Below, one piece after another: positions 6,706-13,590 of a stretch of 14,041 nucleotides of DNA. The DNA lies in NCBI GenBank assembly GCA_003167475.1, contig PMTB01000037.1:1-14041 (forward strand), read 5' to 3'. A program made the translations under genes and the position numbers. The stretch is from a candidate division FCPU426 bacterium (GTDB lineage Bacteria > Oederibacteriota > PGYV01 > Palsa-1178). Numbering within the stretch: position 1 is the stretch's first letter; each line of letters opens with the position of its first letter. The notes below the pieces were generated by a model. The model saw only the letters and a program-made list of their open reading frames with translations, did no database searches and was not told the origin of the DNA.

Positions 6706-8184
6706 ATGAAAAGCATTTACATCAACACGGAAGATTTTGACACGAACGTGGCCATAGCCGAGGACGGCAGGCTGTGCAATTTTTTTACCGAAAAGAACCT
6801 GTACGCGCAGAATGGGAACGTTTACAAAGGGAAAATATCCAAGGTCGTGTCAAACATGAACTTTGTGTTTGTCGAGATCGGCGACAGCAAACCCGCTTTT
6901 TTGTCCGAAAAAGAGTATTTTGATTTTTCGTCGGACGATATAACCGAGGCCGTCTGCGTCTCGGAAATATCCGGCACGGACAGCCAGGGGCACCAGAACG
7001 ACACTATCGCGGGGCTCTTTAAAAAGGGGCAGGAGATCATGGTGCAGGTCATCAAGGAGCCTTATAACACAAAAGGCGCGAGGTTGACCACAAATGTGAC
7101 GCTGCCGGGGCAGCATATAGTTTTTGCCCCTTTCATCAAGCATACAGGGGTCTCAAAGCGCATCACGGACGACAGGGAGCGCGACCGCTTAAAGAAGATC
7201 ATACGCTCGGTCAAGGAATCCTTCGAAGAGGATTTCGGGATAATTGTCCGCACCAACGCGGAAGGCGTGCCAACGGAAGAACTGGAAAAAGAGATGAGGC
7301 ACTATTACGCCGAGTGGCAGCGCATACGTGCGGAATATAAGAGGAACAAGCCCCCCAGGATGCTTTACAAGGAACAGGATATAGCGATAAAGGTCCTGCG
7401 CGAGCATGTGGACGCGACAGTTTCCGAGATAGTCTGCGATGACCCGAAGGTATATGACGCCGTGAAACTGTATATGGAAGAAACCAGTAAAAAGGGGGCC
7501 GAAGTGAGGCTCCATACGGCCGCGGACCATATTTTCGAATATAATAAAATTTCCAGCCAGACTGACGGCATATACAACAATATAGTCTCCTTCAAAAAAG
7601 GCGGATATATAAAGATCGATGTGACCGAAGCCCTGACTGTCATAGACATAAACAGCGGCAAGTTCAAAGGGTCTGAGGATGTGGAAAACAGCCTGCTCAA
7701 CCTGAATATAAACGCGGCAAGGGAAGTCGCCCGCCAGATAATTATCAGGAACATAGGCGGCCTTATTGTGGTGGATTTTATCGACATGATATCGGGGGAG
7801 AACAGGGACAAGGTTAAGGCTGTCATGGACGAGGAACTCGCAAAATCAAAGGTATATTTTAAGACACTGGATATAAGCGAGTACGGGCTCATGGAAATAT
7901 CGCGCAAGCGCGACGCCAAAAGGATAGACGACATGAATTTTATGGAGTGTCCAAGGTGTTCGGGCCGCGGCAGAGTTTTGAACGAAGAAAGTGTTTGCTT
8001 CAATTACCTTAAAAAGATAAAATATGAGTGCAGGAAGTCATCCCAACGGGGGGTCCTGGTCATGATGCCCGAGAACGTGAAAAAGACCATCGAGAGGGAC
8101 TACAAGGAAACTTTAAGGTCGTATGAGCGCGATTACGGAAAAAAGGTCACCATCAAAATAGGGGAATATAAAAAGCAGGTTTAA
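6706..8184 (+). CDS. rng: ribonuclease E/G family endoribonuclease
   Basis: The family cleaves single-stranded AU-rich RNA in mRNA turnover and in rRNA 5'-end maturation. The 492-residue length fits RNase G or the catalytic half of RNase E, with no long disordered scaffold tail. Residues about 38-130 form the S1 RNA-binding region (GNVYKGKISKVVSNMNFVFVEIG), interrupted by an acidic insert typical of the family. The DNase-I-like catalytic core has Asp314 in TVIDINSGKF and Asp357 in VVDFIDM, exactly matching the spacing of E. coli RNase E Asp303 and Asp346. The zinc-link motif CPRCSGRG gives Cys415 and Cys418. It starts two bases after the rodA stop. An rng gene close to mreBCD is also known from E. 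coli, so this linkage is old, although here mrdA and rodA lie between. RNase E naming is an alternative. Confidence 0.93.
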   Translation: MKSIYINTEDFDTNVAIAEDGRLCNFFTEKNLYAQNGNVYKGKISKVVSNMNFVFVEIGDSKPAFLSEKEYFDFSSDDITEAVCVSEISGTDSQGHQNDTIAGLFKKGQEIMVQVIKEPYNTKGARLTTNVTLPGQHIVFAPFIKHTGVSKRITDDRERDRLKKIIRSVKESFEEDFGIIVRTNAEGVPTEELEKEMRHYYAEWQRIRAEYKRNKPPRMLYKEQDIAIKVLREHVDATVSEIVCDDPKVYDAVKLYMEETSKKGAEVRLHTAADHIFEYNKISSQTDGIYNNIVSFKKGGYIKIDVTEALTVIDINSGKFKGSEDVENSLLNLNINAAREVARQIIIRNIGGLIVVDFIDMISGENRDKVKAVMDEELAKSKVYFKTLDISEYGLMEISRKRDAKRIDDMNFMECPRCSGRGRVLNEESVCFNYLKKIKYECRKSSQRGVLVMMPENVKKTIERDYKETLRSYERDYGKKVTIKIGEYKKQV

Positions 8185-8195
8185 CCGGAGGTAAC

Positions 8196-9176
8196 ATGAT
8201 AATAGTCACGGGCGCGTCAGGGTTCATAGGCAGTGCCATAGTAAGCGAGCTTAACCGGAGGGGCATCACTGATATATTATGCGTCGATCAGTTGGAAAAG
8301 GACGAGAAGTGGCGCAACCTTGTAAATCTGAAGTTCGACGATTACGAGGAAAAACAGGATTTCCTGAACCGCGTGCTTTGCGACGATGTTTCCCTGAAAA
8401 ACGGAGTTGAGGGCGTCATACACATGGGCGCGTGCAGCGCCACCACTGAAAAGGACGCCACATACCTGATCGCGAATAATTACCGCTATACGCAGCACCT
8501 GGCAGCCTGGTGCCTGAAACACTCCAAAAAATTCGTTTATGCCTCGTCCGCGGCAACTTACGGCGACGGCTCAAACGGGTTTGACGACGACATAAGTTCC
8601 CTAAGCGCGCTTAAGCCGCTCAATATGTACGGTTATTCAAAACATCTTTTTGACCTTTGGGCATCAAGAAAAGGCATGTTCGATAAAATAGCGGGCCTGA
8701 AGTTCACGAATGTCTTCGGCCCGAACGAGTATCATAAGGACGATATGCGCAGCGTTGTCCATAAGGCTTTCGGTCAGATAAGCCAGACCGGGAAGCTGAA
8801 ACTTTTCAAATCCTACCGTGACGGCTATGAGGACGGGGAGCAGAAGAGGGATTTTATATATATCAAAGACGCTGTGAATATGACCCTTCACGTATATCAG
8901 AAAGGCCTGAAGGGGATATTCAATTGCGGCACCGGCCGCGCGGCTTCCTGGAACAGCCTGGCAACCGCGGTTTTCAGCGCGCTGGGGCTGAAACCGGACA
9001 TAGAGTATATAGATATGCCGGAGGCTATAAGGGATAAATATCAGTATTTTACAGAGGCAAAAATGGGCCGGATGTTCGCGACATACAAGGAAAGGCTTTA
9101 TACGCTTGAAGAGGGCATAGCCGATTATGTGAAAATTTACCTGATGAAGGGTCAAAAATACCTGGGGGAGGTTTAG
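8196..9176 (+). CDS. hldD: ADP-L-glycero-D-manno-heptose-6-epimerase
   Basis: HldD epimerises ADP-D-glycero-D-manno-heptose to the L,D form, the precursor of the inner-core heptose of lipopolysaccharide. The 326-residue protein opens with the Rossmann motif VTGASGFIGSAIV and continues with signatures close to those of E. coli HldD: GACSATTEKD, YASSAATYGDG, and Y-G-Y-S-K with Tyr145 and Lys149. A second catalytic-type Lys181 lies in YHKDDMRSVV, and FNCGTGRAASWNSLA follows. The ATG has an excellent GGAGG at 8187-8191. It lies 11 bases after the RNase gene and its stop abuts the pseudopilin-like gene. Its presence predicts a heptose-containing LPS and therefore an outer membrane. Confidence 0.93.
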   Translation: MIIVTGASGFIGSAIVSELNRRGITDILCVDQLEKDEKWRNLVNLKFDDYEEKQDFLNRVLCDDVSLKNGVEGVIHMGACSATTEKDATYLIANNYRYTQHLAAWCLKHSKKFVYASSAATYGDGSNGFDDDISSLSALKPLNMYGYSKHLFDLWASRKGMFDKIAGLKFTNVFGPNEYHKDDMRSVVHKAFGQISQTGKLKLFKSYRDGYEDGEQKRDFIYIKDAVNMTLHVYQKGLKGIFNCGTGRAASWNSLATAVFSALGLKPDIEYIDMPEAIRDKYQYFTEAKMGRMFATYKERLYTLEEGIADYVKIYLMKGQKYLGEV

Positions 9177-9491
9177 ATGAAAAATCTTATCATTATCCTT
9201 ATCATTGTAGTAGCCGGTTGGTTCATAATCAAGCAGATCGCGCCCAAAGGGAAACCGGATGACGCCATAACAAAGTACGGCAACACGCTGAAAAACGACG
9301 AGGATAAGGCAAAAGCAGCGGCGGCGACCGCGGATGTTGCCATTCTTCAGGGTGCGGTTACTTCGTACAGGGCCTCAAACGGCAAGTTCCCGGATACGCT
9401 GCAGGAACTGGTGGACAAGGGTTTCTTAAGCCATATGCCGTCCGGAGACTTTACATACGATGCCGGTACAGGAGCGGTAGGCACGAATTAA
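9177..9491 (+). CDS. pseudopilin (GspG-like) domain protein with plain N-terminal anchor
   Basis: The 104-residue product has a hydrophobic N-terminal helix (residues 3-22, NLIIILIIVVAGWFIIKQIA) and, after a charged linker, a domain that reads like the major pseudopilin GspG: ATADVAILQGAVTSYRASNG, then KFPDTLQELVDKGFL, then FTYDAGTGAVGTN at the end. The usual type III signal, a short basic leader with G-F-T-L-x-E, is absent, so it would not be a normal prepilin peptidase substrate. There is no pilus or secretion gene near it. I infer a membrane-anchored periplasmic protein with a pilin-like fold. The ATG follows the hldD stop directly, with GGAGG at 9167-9171, so it is clearly co-translated with the envelope operon. 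Confidence 0.75.
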   Translation: MKNLIIILIIVVAGWFIIKQIAPKGKPDDAITKYGNTLKNDEDKAKAAAATADVAILQGAVTSYRASNGKFPDTLQELVDKGFLSHMPSGDFTYDAGTGAVGTN

Positions 9492-9499
9492 AATGCGCC

Positions 9500-9505
9500 A
9501 GGAGG
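9500..9505 (+). promoter_or_regulatory. ribosome binding site that selects a GTG start at 9511
   Basis: AGGAGG lies 5 bases before GTG 9511. The earlier in-frame ATG at 9493 would put this Shine-Dalgarno within the coding sequence and has no comparable site of its own, so GTG is the likelier start. Confidence 0.7.
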
Positions 9506-9510
9506 CGGTT

Positions 9511-10023
9511 GTGGGGAAAAAAAAGAAGGGCGGTTTCACGGACGGTATCAATAAAGAGTTTATCCCGATTTTCCTGATCCTTGTGACGCCGGCGCTTGCT
9601 TTTATGAACGGATTTGGGATAAAGACCGTTTCTTTGGGAGTGGACGCCTACTATGTGGCCGCGCTGCTGTTCGGTATAGTCATGGGGCGGCTTGAACATA
9701 TAAAAATACGGTTCAAGTACGAATTTATCCTCCTTATCGTCCTTGAAACGGCGATCAGCATCCCTTATATGAAGTATGACAATTATTTTAACGGAAACTA
9801 CACGTACCTTATAATATCCTACGCGCTTATAGTGTTTTTTAACGTTATGGTGGCTTTTTCCTTCATGATAAACGATCCTTATTACACCGGTTATTATGTT
9901 TCGGAAAAACCCCCTTACATCGTCATTTACAGGATTATTTCCGCATTTTTTATGGGAATAGCCGCGTATCAGGTATTTCTCTTTACAAAAGTACTCGATA
10001 TTTTGAGGGTGGCATACAAATAA
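9511..10023 (+). CDS. unknown membrane protein with about five transmembrane helices
   Basis: I do not recognise this 170-residue protein. A basic N-terminus (GKKKKGG) is followed by about five hydrophobic segments: IPIFLILVTPALAFM, AYYVAALLFGIVMG, FILLIVLETAISIPYM, LIISYALIVFFNVMVAFSFM and IISAFFMGIAAYQVFLF. Between the fourth and fifth lies an aromatic loop with DPYYTGYYVSEKPPY. There are no obvious catalytic motifs. The GTG start is chosen because of the ideal AGGAGG upstream; the ATG at 9493 would add six residues. It is the last gene of the envelope operon and follows the pseudopilin-like gene by 19 bases, so a joint envelope role of the two is plausible but unproven. Confidence 0.75.
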   Translation: MGKKKKGGFTDGINKEFIPIFLILVTPALAFMNGFGIKTVSLGVDAYYVAALLFGIVMGRLEHIKIRFKYEFILLIVLETAISIPYMKYDNYFNGNYTYLIISYALIVFFNVMVAFSFMINDPYYTGYYVSEKPPYIVIYRIISAFFMGIAAYQVFLFTKVLDILRVAYK

Positions 10024-10055
10024 ACCCACCAAAACCGTCACAATTTCGATTTTTC

Positions 10056-10084
10056 TTTACAAAACCCGGTTTCGGGCATATAAT
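10056..10084 (+). promoter_or_regulatory. strong sigma-70 type promoter for pta
   Basis: A -35 box TTTACA (10056-10061) and a perfect -10 box TATAAT (10079-10084) are separated by 17 bases. The spacer contains a short dyad, CCCG-GTTT-CGGG (10065-10076), that could be an operator or chance. Transcription should start near 10090, about 40 bases before the pta start. This separates the acetate genes from the envelope operon, although no terminator is visible between them. Confidence 0.7.
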
Positions 10085-10117
10085 AAAAAAGTTATTTTCA
10101 AAAAAAATCCCGATATG

Positions 10118-10124
10118 AAAGGAG
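10118..10124 (+). promoter_or_regulatory. ribosome binding site that fixes the pta start at 10133
   Basis: AAAGGAG lies 8 bases before ATG 10133. An in-frame ATG at 10115 overlaps the region just upstream of this site and has no Shine-Dalgarno of its own. The protein then begins MSTFMDMVYEKA, as is usual for phosphotransacetylases. Confidence 0.75.
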
Positions 10125-10132
10125 TTTTACCA

Positions 10133-11134
10133 ATGTCAACATTTATGGACATGGTCTATGAAAAAGCCAGGAAATCACCCAAAAGAGTTGTTTTCCCCGA
10201 GGGAAATGACGATAGGACGATCGAAGCCGCTGTAAAAGCCACTTCTTTGGGAGTGGCAAAGGCCATATTGATTGGGACTCCGTCAAAGATAAATGAAACC
10301 GCGGCAGGCAAGGGGTTTCACCTTGAGGGCATAGATATCATAGATATAGGGAACCTTCCGAACCTGGACGTTTATATAAAGGAATTTTTTGACCTGAGAA
10401 AAGGAAAGGCCACCATGGAAGAGGCGGCGGAAACAATGAAGAAGGACGTTTACTACGGCGCCATGATGGTGCGTAAGGGGCTGGCCGACACCTTTGTGGC
10501 GGGGGCAGTCAACACAACCGCGAATGTTTCCCGCGCGGCGATATATCTCATAGGGATGAAGCCGGGAATAAAAACGCTTTCAAGTTTTTTTGTGATGATA
10601 TTGCCCGACAAAACTTTCGGAAAAGACGGCATATTATTCTACGCCGATGGCGGGTTTGTCATAGATCCCACCGACGAACAGCTCGCGGATATAACCGTCA
10701 CGACAGGTGCGACCTACAGGGAACTCATGGGCGAGGAACCGAACATCGCCATGCTTTCTTTTTCCACCAAAGGAAGCTCCAAACACGAACGCATAGACAA
10801 GGTCACCAGGGCGCTCGCCCTTGCAAAAGCCAAGGACCCTTCGCTTAATATTGACGGCGAATTGCAGGCTGACGCGGCGCTGCTCCCGTCCGTGGCCGCG
10901 AGAAAAGCTCCGGGCTCGCCGGTTGCGGGTAAAGCAAATGTCCTTATTTTCCCGGACCTTGATTCGGGAAATATAGCCTATAAGCTCACGGAAAGGCTGG
11001 CAAAAGCCGAAGCCCTCGGGCCCATATACCAGGGCACGGCGAAACCATGCAGCGACCTGTCGCGCGGCTGTAAAGCCACGGATATACTTAACTGTGCGGC
11101 CATAAACGTGGTGAGATTGCAGGGAAGCAAGTAG
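10133..11134 (+). CDS. pta: phosphate acetyltransferase
   Basis: Pta converts acetyl-CoA and phosphate to acetyl phosphate and CoA, the step before acetate kinase. The 333-residue length is that of the short, single-domain class of phosphotransacetylases. Signatures are the N-terminal RVVFPEGNDDRTIEAA, the central TTANVSRAAIYLIGMKPG, MLSFSTKGSSKHERIDKV, the DGELQADAAL segment and the C-terminal VLIFPDLDSGNIAYKLTERL with GPIYQGTAKPCSDLSRGC, where relatives usually have KPVNDLSRG. A strong promoter and AAAGGAG precede it. With ackA 210 bases downstream it forms the acetate-producing, ATP-yielding pathway (or acetate assimilation when reversed). A phosphotransbutyrylase is less likely given the acetate kinase beside it. 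Confidence 0.94.
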   Translation: MSTFMDMVYEKARKSPKRVVFPEGNDDRTIEAAVKATSLGVAKAILIGTPSKINETAAGKGFHLEGIDIIDIGNLPNLDVYIKEFFDLRKGKATMEEAAETMKKDVYYGAMMVRKGLADTFVAGAVNTTANVSRAAIYLIGMKPGIKTLSSFFVMILPDKTFGKDGILFYADGGFVIDPTDEQLADITVTTGATYRELMGEEPNIAMLSFSTKGSSKHERIDKVTRALALAKAKDPSLNIDGELQADAALLPSVAARKAPGSPVAGKANVLIFPDLDSGNIAYKLTERLAKAEALGPIYQGTAKPCSDLSRGCKATDILNCAAINVVRLQGSK

Positions 11135-11144
11135 ATCCTAGGTG

Positions 11145-11302
11145 AAGTTGTTAAGCCAAAAGCCAAAAGAAAAAAGTAAAGTGGAAGGCAAGTGGTAAAG
11201 GAAAACTTACTTCAAGTAAACCGGCGGTTGGCCAGGTACTTCTTAACAACTTTGCAACTTAAGAACTTAACTTTTGGCTCTTGGCTTTTGGCTTAAAAAC
11301 TT
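11145..11302 (+). repeat. word-repeat hairpin element 2, between pta and ackA
   Basis: The left arm 11145-11177 and the right arm 11270-11302 are each 33 bases and pair at 29 of 33 positions, enclosing 92 bases. The arms are built from the word AAGCCAAA and its complement TTTGGCTT. The heptamer AACTTAA occurs three times on the right side (11256-11262, 11264-11270, 11298-11304). An alternative perfect 11-base pairing exists between 11145-11155 and CTTAACAACTT at 11242-11252, which would compete with the main stem. No U-tract follows, so simple termination is unlikely. The interior shows no coding frame that I trust. It fills most of the 210 bases between the two genes. Confidence 0.7.
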
Positions 11303-11317
11303 AATCGAACTGATTTT

Positions 11318-11325
11318 GCTAAAAT
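11318..11325 (+). promoter_or_regulatory. possible extended -10 element upstream of ackA
   Basis: TGCTAAAAT (ending at 11325) fits an extended -10 element, about 20 bases before the ackA start. No good -35 box lies 17 bases upstream. It may give ackA a weak promoter of its own, independent of pta. Confidence 0.35.
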
Positions 11326-11344
11326 AAAAAATACGGAGGCTCTT

Positions 11345-12571
11345 ATGAAGGTAATGGTCATTAACTGCGGCAGTTCTTCCCTGAAGTTCAAACTTTACGA
11401 TATGGAAAAGACTAATTCCGTAATCGCCGAGGGCGTCATAGAGGAAATAGGCAAAGATAAGTCCAAGTTCAAATATAAATCAAAGAATATGAAAAAAGAC
11501 GAGGAAGTCGTCAGGGATGTCGAGGCTAAGGACCACACGCAGGCTGTGGACCAGGTCACAAAAATACTGCTTGATCCAAAAGCCGGGGTATTTAAGGATA
11601 AGATAGAAGTCGACGCGGTTGGGCACAGGGTTGTTCACGGCGGTGAAAAATTCTCCAAATCCGCCCTCATCACGAAAGGCGTCAAGGAAGTCATACAGGA
11701 CTGCTTCGAGATTGCGCCGCTGCATAACCCGCCGAACTTTATGGGCATAGAGGCCTGTGAAACCATATTTCCCGGCGTGCCGCAGGTGGCCGTATTTGAC
11801 ACCGCGTTCCACCAGACAATGAAAAAAGAAGCTTACATTTACGGGCTTCCATATGAATTATACGAGCGGTACCATGTCAGGAAGTACGGTTTTCACGGGA
11901 CTTCCCATGAATATGTTTCGCAGAGGGCGGCCGAATTCCTGAAAAAAGACCCGAAGAAATTTAAAGTAATCACCTGCCACCTGGGCAACGGGGCCAGCAT
12001 TACCGCGGTTAAGAACGGGCAGTCAGTCGACACCTCCATGGGATTGACCCCGCTTGAAGGGTTGGTAATGGGCACCAGGACCGGTGACATGGATCCGGCG
12101 GTTGTGACATTTTTAATGAAAAAAGAACACCTGTCTGCGGATGAGATGGACAACCTGCTGAACAAGAAAAGCGGGCTTAAAGGCATCTCCGGCATATCAA
12201 ACGACCTGCGCGAAATAATGGCCGCGGCCGCGAACGGTAATAACAGGGCGCAGTTTGCCATAGACATATTCTGCTATAGGATCACTAAATATATCGGTTC
12301 ATACGCCGCTGCAATGGGCGGGCTCGACGCTGTGGTATTCACCGGCGGCATAGGCGAGAACGCGGCCGAAGTGAGGGCGAAAGTGCTGGCTCCGCTGGGC
12401 TTCATGGGCATCAGGGTCGATAACACGAAAAACAAGTCAAAGGAAAAAGAAAAAATAATTTCGCCCGTGGGTTCCAGGATCAAGGTACTTGTAATACCGA
12501 CAAACGAGGAACTGATGATCGCGATGAAGACGAAATACGTGGTGGCAGAGTCCGGGAATATATACAGGTGA
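11345..12571 (+). CDS. ackA: acetate kinase
   Basis: AckA transfers the phosphate of acetyl phosphate to ADP, giving acetate and ATP. The 408 residues match the family length. Active-site residues known from the Methanosarcina enzyme are all present: Asn7, Ser10, Ser12 and Lys14 in VINCGSSSLKFKLYD, Arg95 in HRVVHGGEKF, Asp152 in VFDTAFHQT, His184 in FHGTSHEY, Arg245 in GTRTGDMDP and Glu388 in PTNEELMIA. The glycine-rich motifs CHLGNGASI and VFTGGIGENA are also there. GGAGG lies 5 bases before the ATG. The gene follows pta and a long hairpin, and precedes another hairpin and a sugar kinase. It looks intact. Confidence 0.96.
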   Translation: MKVMVINCGSSSLKFKLYDMEKTNSVIAEGVIEEIGKDKSKFKYKSKNMKKDEEVVRDVEAKDHTQAVDQVTKILLDPKAGVFKDKIEVDAVGHRVVHGGEKFSKSALITKGVKEVIQDCFEIAPLHNPPNFMGIEACETIFPGVPQVAVFDTAFHQTMKKEAYIYGLPYELYERYHVRKYGFHGTSHEYVSQRAAEFLKKDPKKFKVITCHLGNGASITAVKNGQSVDTSMGLTPLEGLVMGTRTGDMDPAVVTFLMKKEHLSADEMDNLLNKKSGLKGISGISNDLREIMAAAANGNNRAQFAIDIFCYRITKYIGSYAAAMGGLDAVVFTGGIGENAAEVRAKVLAPLGFMGIRVDNTKNKSKEKEKIISPVGSRIKVLVIPTNEELMIAMKTKYVVAESGNIYR

Positions 12572-12586
12572 GGCAGATGAGATGGA

Positions 12587-12659
12587 AGTTTTAAGTTTGA
12601 AGTTTTAAGATGATGAATACAGCCATGGGTTTTTATCTTAAAACTCAAAACTTAAAACT
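12587..12659 (+). repeat. word-repeat hairpin element 3, between ackA and the sugar kinase gene
   Basis: The left arm 12587-12611 and the right arm 12635-12659 are each 25 bases and pair at 23 of 25 positions, with a 23-base loop. The arms are iterations of AGTTTTA or its complement. The word AAAACTTAA at 12647-12655 also occurs in element 2 (11296-11304). The first two in-frame ATGs of the kinase frame (12610, 12613) sit at the foot of the left arm and a third (12625) is in the loop, so the element overlaps the start of the coding sequence. No U-tract follows. Confidence 0.7.
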
Positions 12660-13575
12660 GCATTTATCTGCATCCGCTCCCCACGTCATCTGCATAGGCG
12701 AGATGCTCGCCGATTTTGTGCCGGAAGGCCGGTTTCATGAACTCCGGCCCGGCGGGGCTCCATCCAACGTGGCCATAAATCTCGCCAGGCTCGGGCTGAA
12801 AACTTCCATCATAAGCAAGGTCGGCGATGATTTTCTCGGAGAATTCCTCGTTGATTTCGCGAAAAAGAACCACGTTGATGTGCGCCATGTAAGCAAAGCC
12901 AAAGGGCATAAGACCGGGCTTGTATTTGTGTTCCTGAAAAAAAACAAGGAACGCGACTTTTCGTTTTACGGCAGTCCTTCGGCAGATACCAAACTGTCAA
13001 AGAACGACGTAAAGCCGGCAATTTTTAAGGGAGCAAAGATACTGCACTTTGGGTCCATTTCCATGATGACAAAATCAAGCGCGCAGGCTGTAATGGCCGC
13101 GGTCAGATCCGCGAAAAAGGCGGGAGCGCTCATTTCATACGACCCGAATGTAAGGCTGAACCTGTGGGAAGGCAGGCACGCACAGGCCAAAAAATTGATA
13201 AACAGTTGTTTTAAATATTCCGATATAGTAAAGCTAAGTGACGCTGAGCTTAAGTTCCTGTTCAATGCCAGGCCGGAAAAGAAAGCGCTCAGCACCATAT
13301 TTGGCGGAAAAAAACTTGTACTTGTAAGCGCCGGGAAACGCGGCTGTTACGCGGGTTACGGCGGTCTTTTTGCGTACAGCCCGGCAAAGAAAACAAAAGT
13401 GGTGGACACGACCGGCGCCGGGGACGCATTCATGGCCGGGGCGCTTTATGAACTTATAAATAAAGGGTTGTTGGGAAAAGACGGCATTGATATGAATAAT
13501 GAGAACTTGATGTCCATATGCCGCGCGGCAAATAAGCTGGGTTCAATTGCGGTGGGAAGAAAAGGGGCTGTGTAA
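12610..13575 (+). CDS. PfkB-family sugar kinase, probably fructokinase
   Basis: PfkB-family (ribokinase-like) kinases phosphorylate sugars with ATP. The motifs HVICIGEMLADFVP, the GGAPSNVAINLARLG substrate-side signature, SKVGDDFLG, SYDPNVRLNLW and the C-terminal DTTGAGDAFMAGALYE with catalytic Asp272 (numbered from 12610) fit the fructokinase subgroup best; other hexoses or nucleosides cannot be excluded. The conserved core starts only at residue 26. The residues before it (starting MMNTAMGFYLKTQNLKLHL) are encoded by the ackA-kinase hairpin. No ATG, GTG or TTG lies between the hairpin and the core, so translation must begin within the repeat, at 12610, 12613 or 12625, or at an unusual CTG at 12658. 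No good ribosome binding site is visible. The C-terminus stops at VGRKGAV, slightly short for the family. Confidence 0.87.
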   Translation: MMNTAMGFYLKTQNLKLHLSASAPHVICIGEMLADFVPEGRFHELRPGGAPSNVAINLARLGLKTSIISKVGDDFLGEFLVDFAKKNHVDVRHVSKAKGHKTGLVFVFLKKNKERDFSFYGSPSADTKLSKNDVKPAIFKGAKILHFGSISMMTKSSAQAVMAAVRSAKKAGALISYDPNVRLNLWEGRHAQAKKLINSCFKYSDIVKLSDAELKFLFNARPEKKALSTIFGGKKLVLVSAGKRGCYAGYGGLFAYSPAKKTKVVDTTGAGDAFMAGALYELINKGLLGKDGIDMNNENLMSICRAANKLGSIAVGRKGAV

Positions 13576-13590
13576 GCCCAGGGAGGGAAT

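Noticed and set aside
7365..8003. 212-residue open frame on the minus strand opposite the RNase gene
   Set aside because: Its Ser/Leu/Ile-rich composition mirrors the codons of the RNase E/G gene, and the plus-strand catalytic motifs are clear. It is a shadow frame.
8251..8261. TTAACCGGAGG inside hldD, repeating the hldD ribosome binding site sequence at 8181-8191
   Set aside because: No start codon follows at a useful distance in a meaningful frame, and the codons fit the HldD protein. The 11-base repeat is probably chance.
3170..12659. The three hairpins as intrinsic terminators or as a CRISPR array
   Set aside because: None is followed by a U-tract, the next genes continue the same pathways or operons, and there are no regularly spaced identical repeats with unique spacers.
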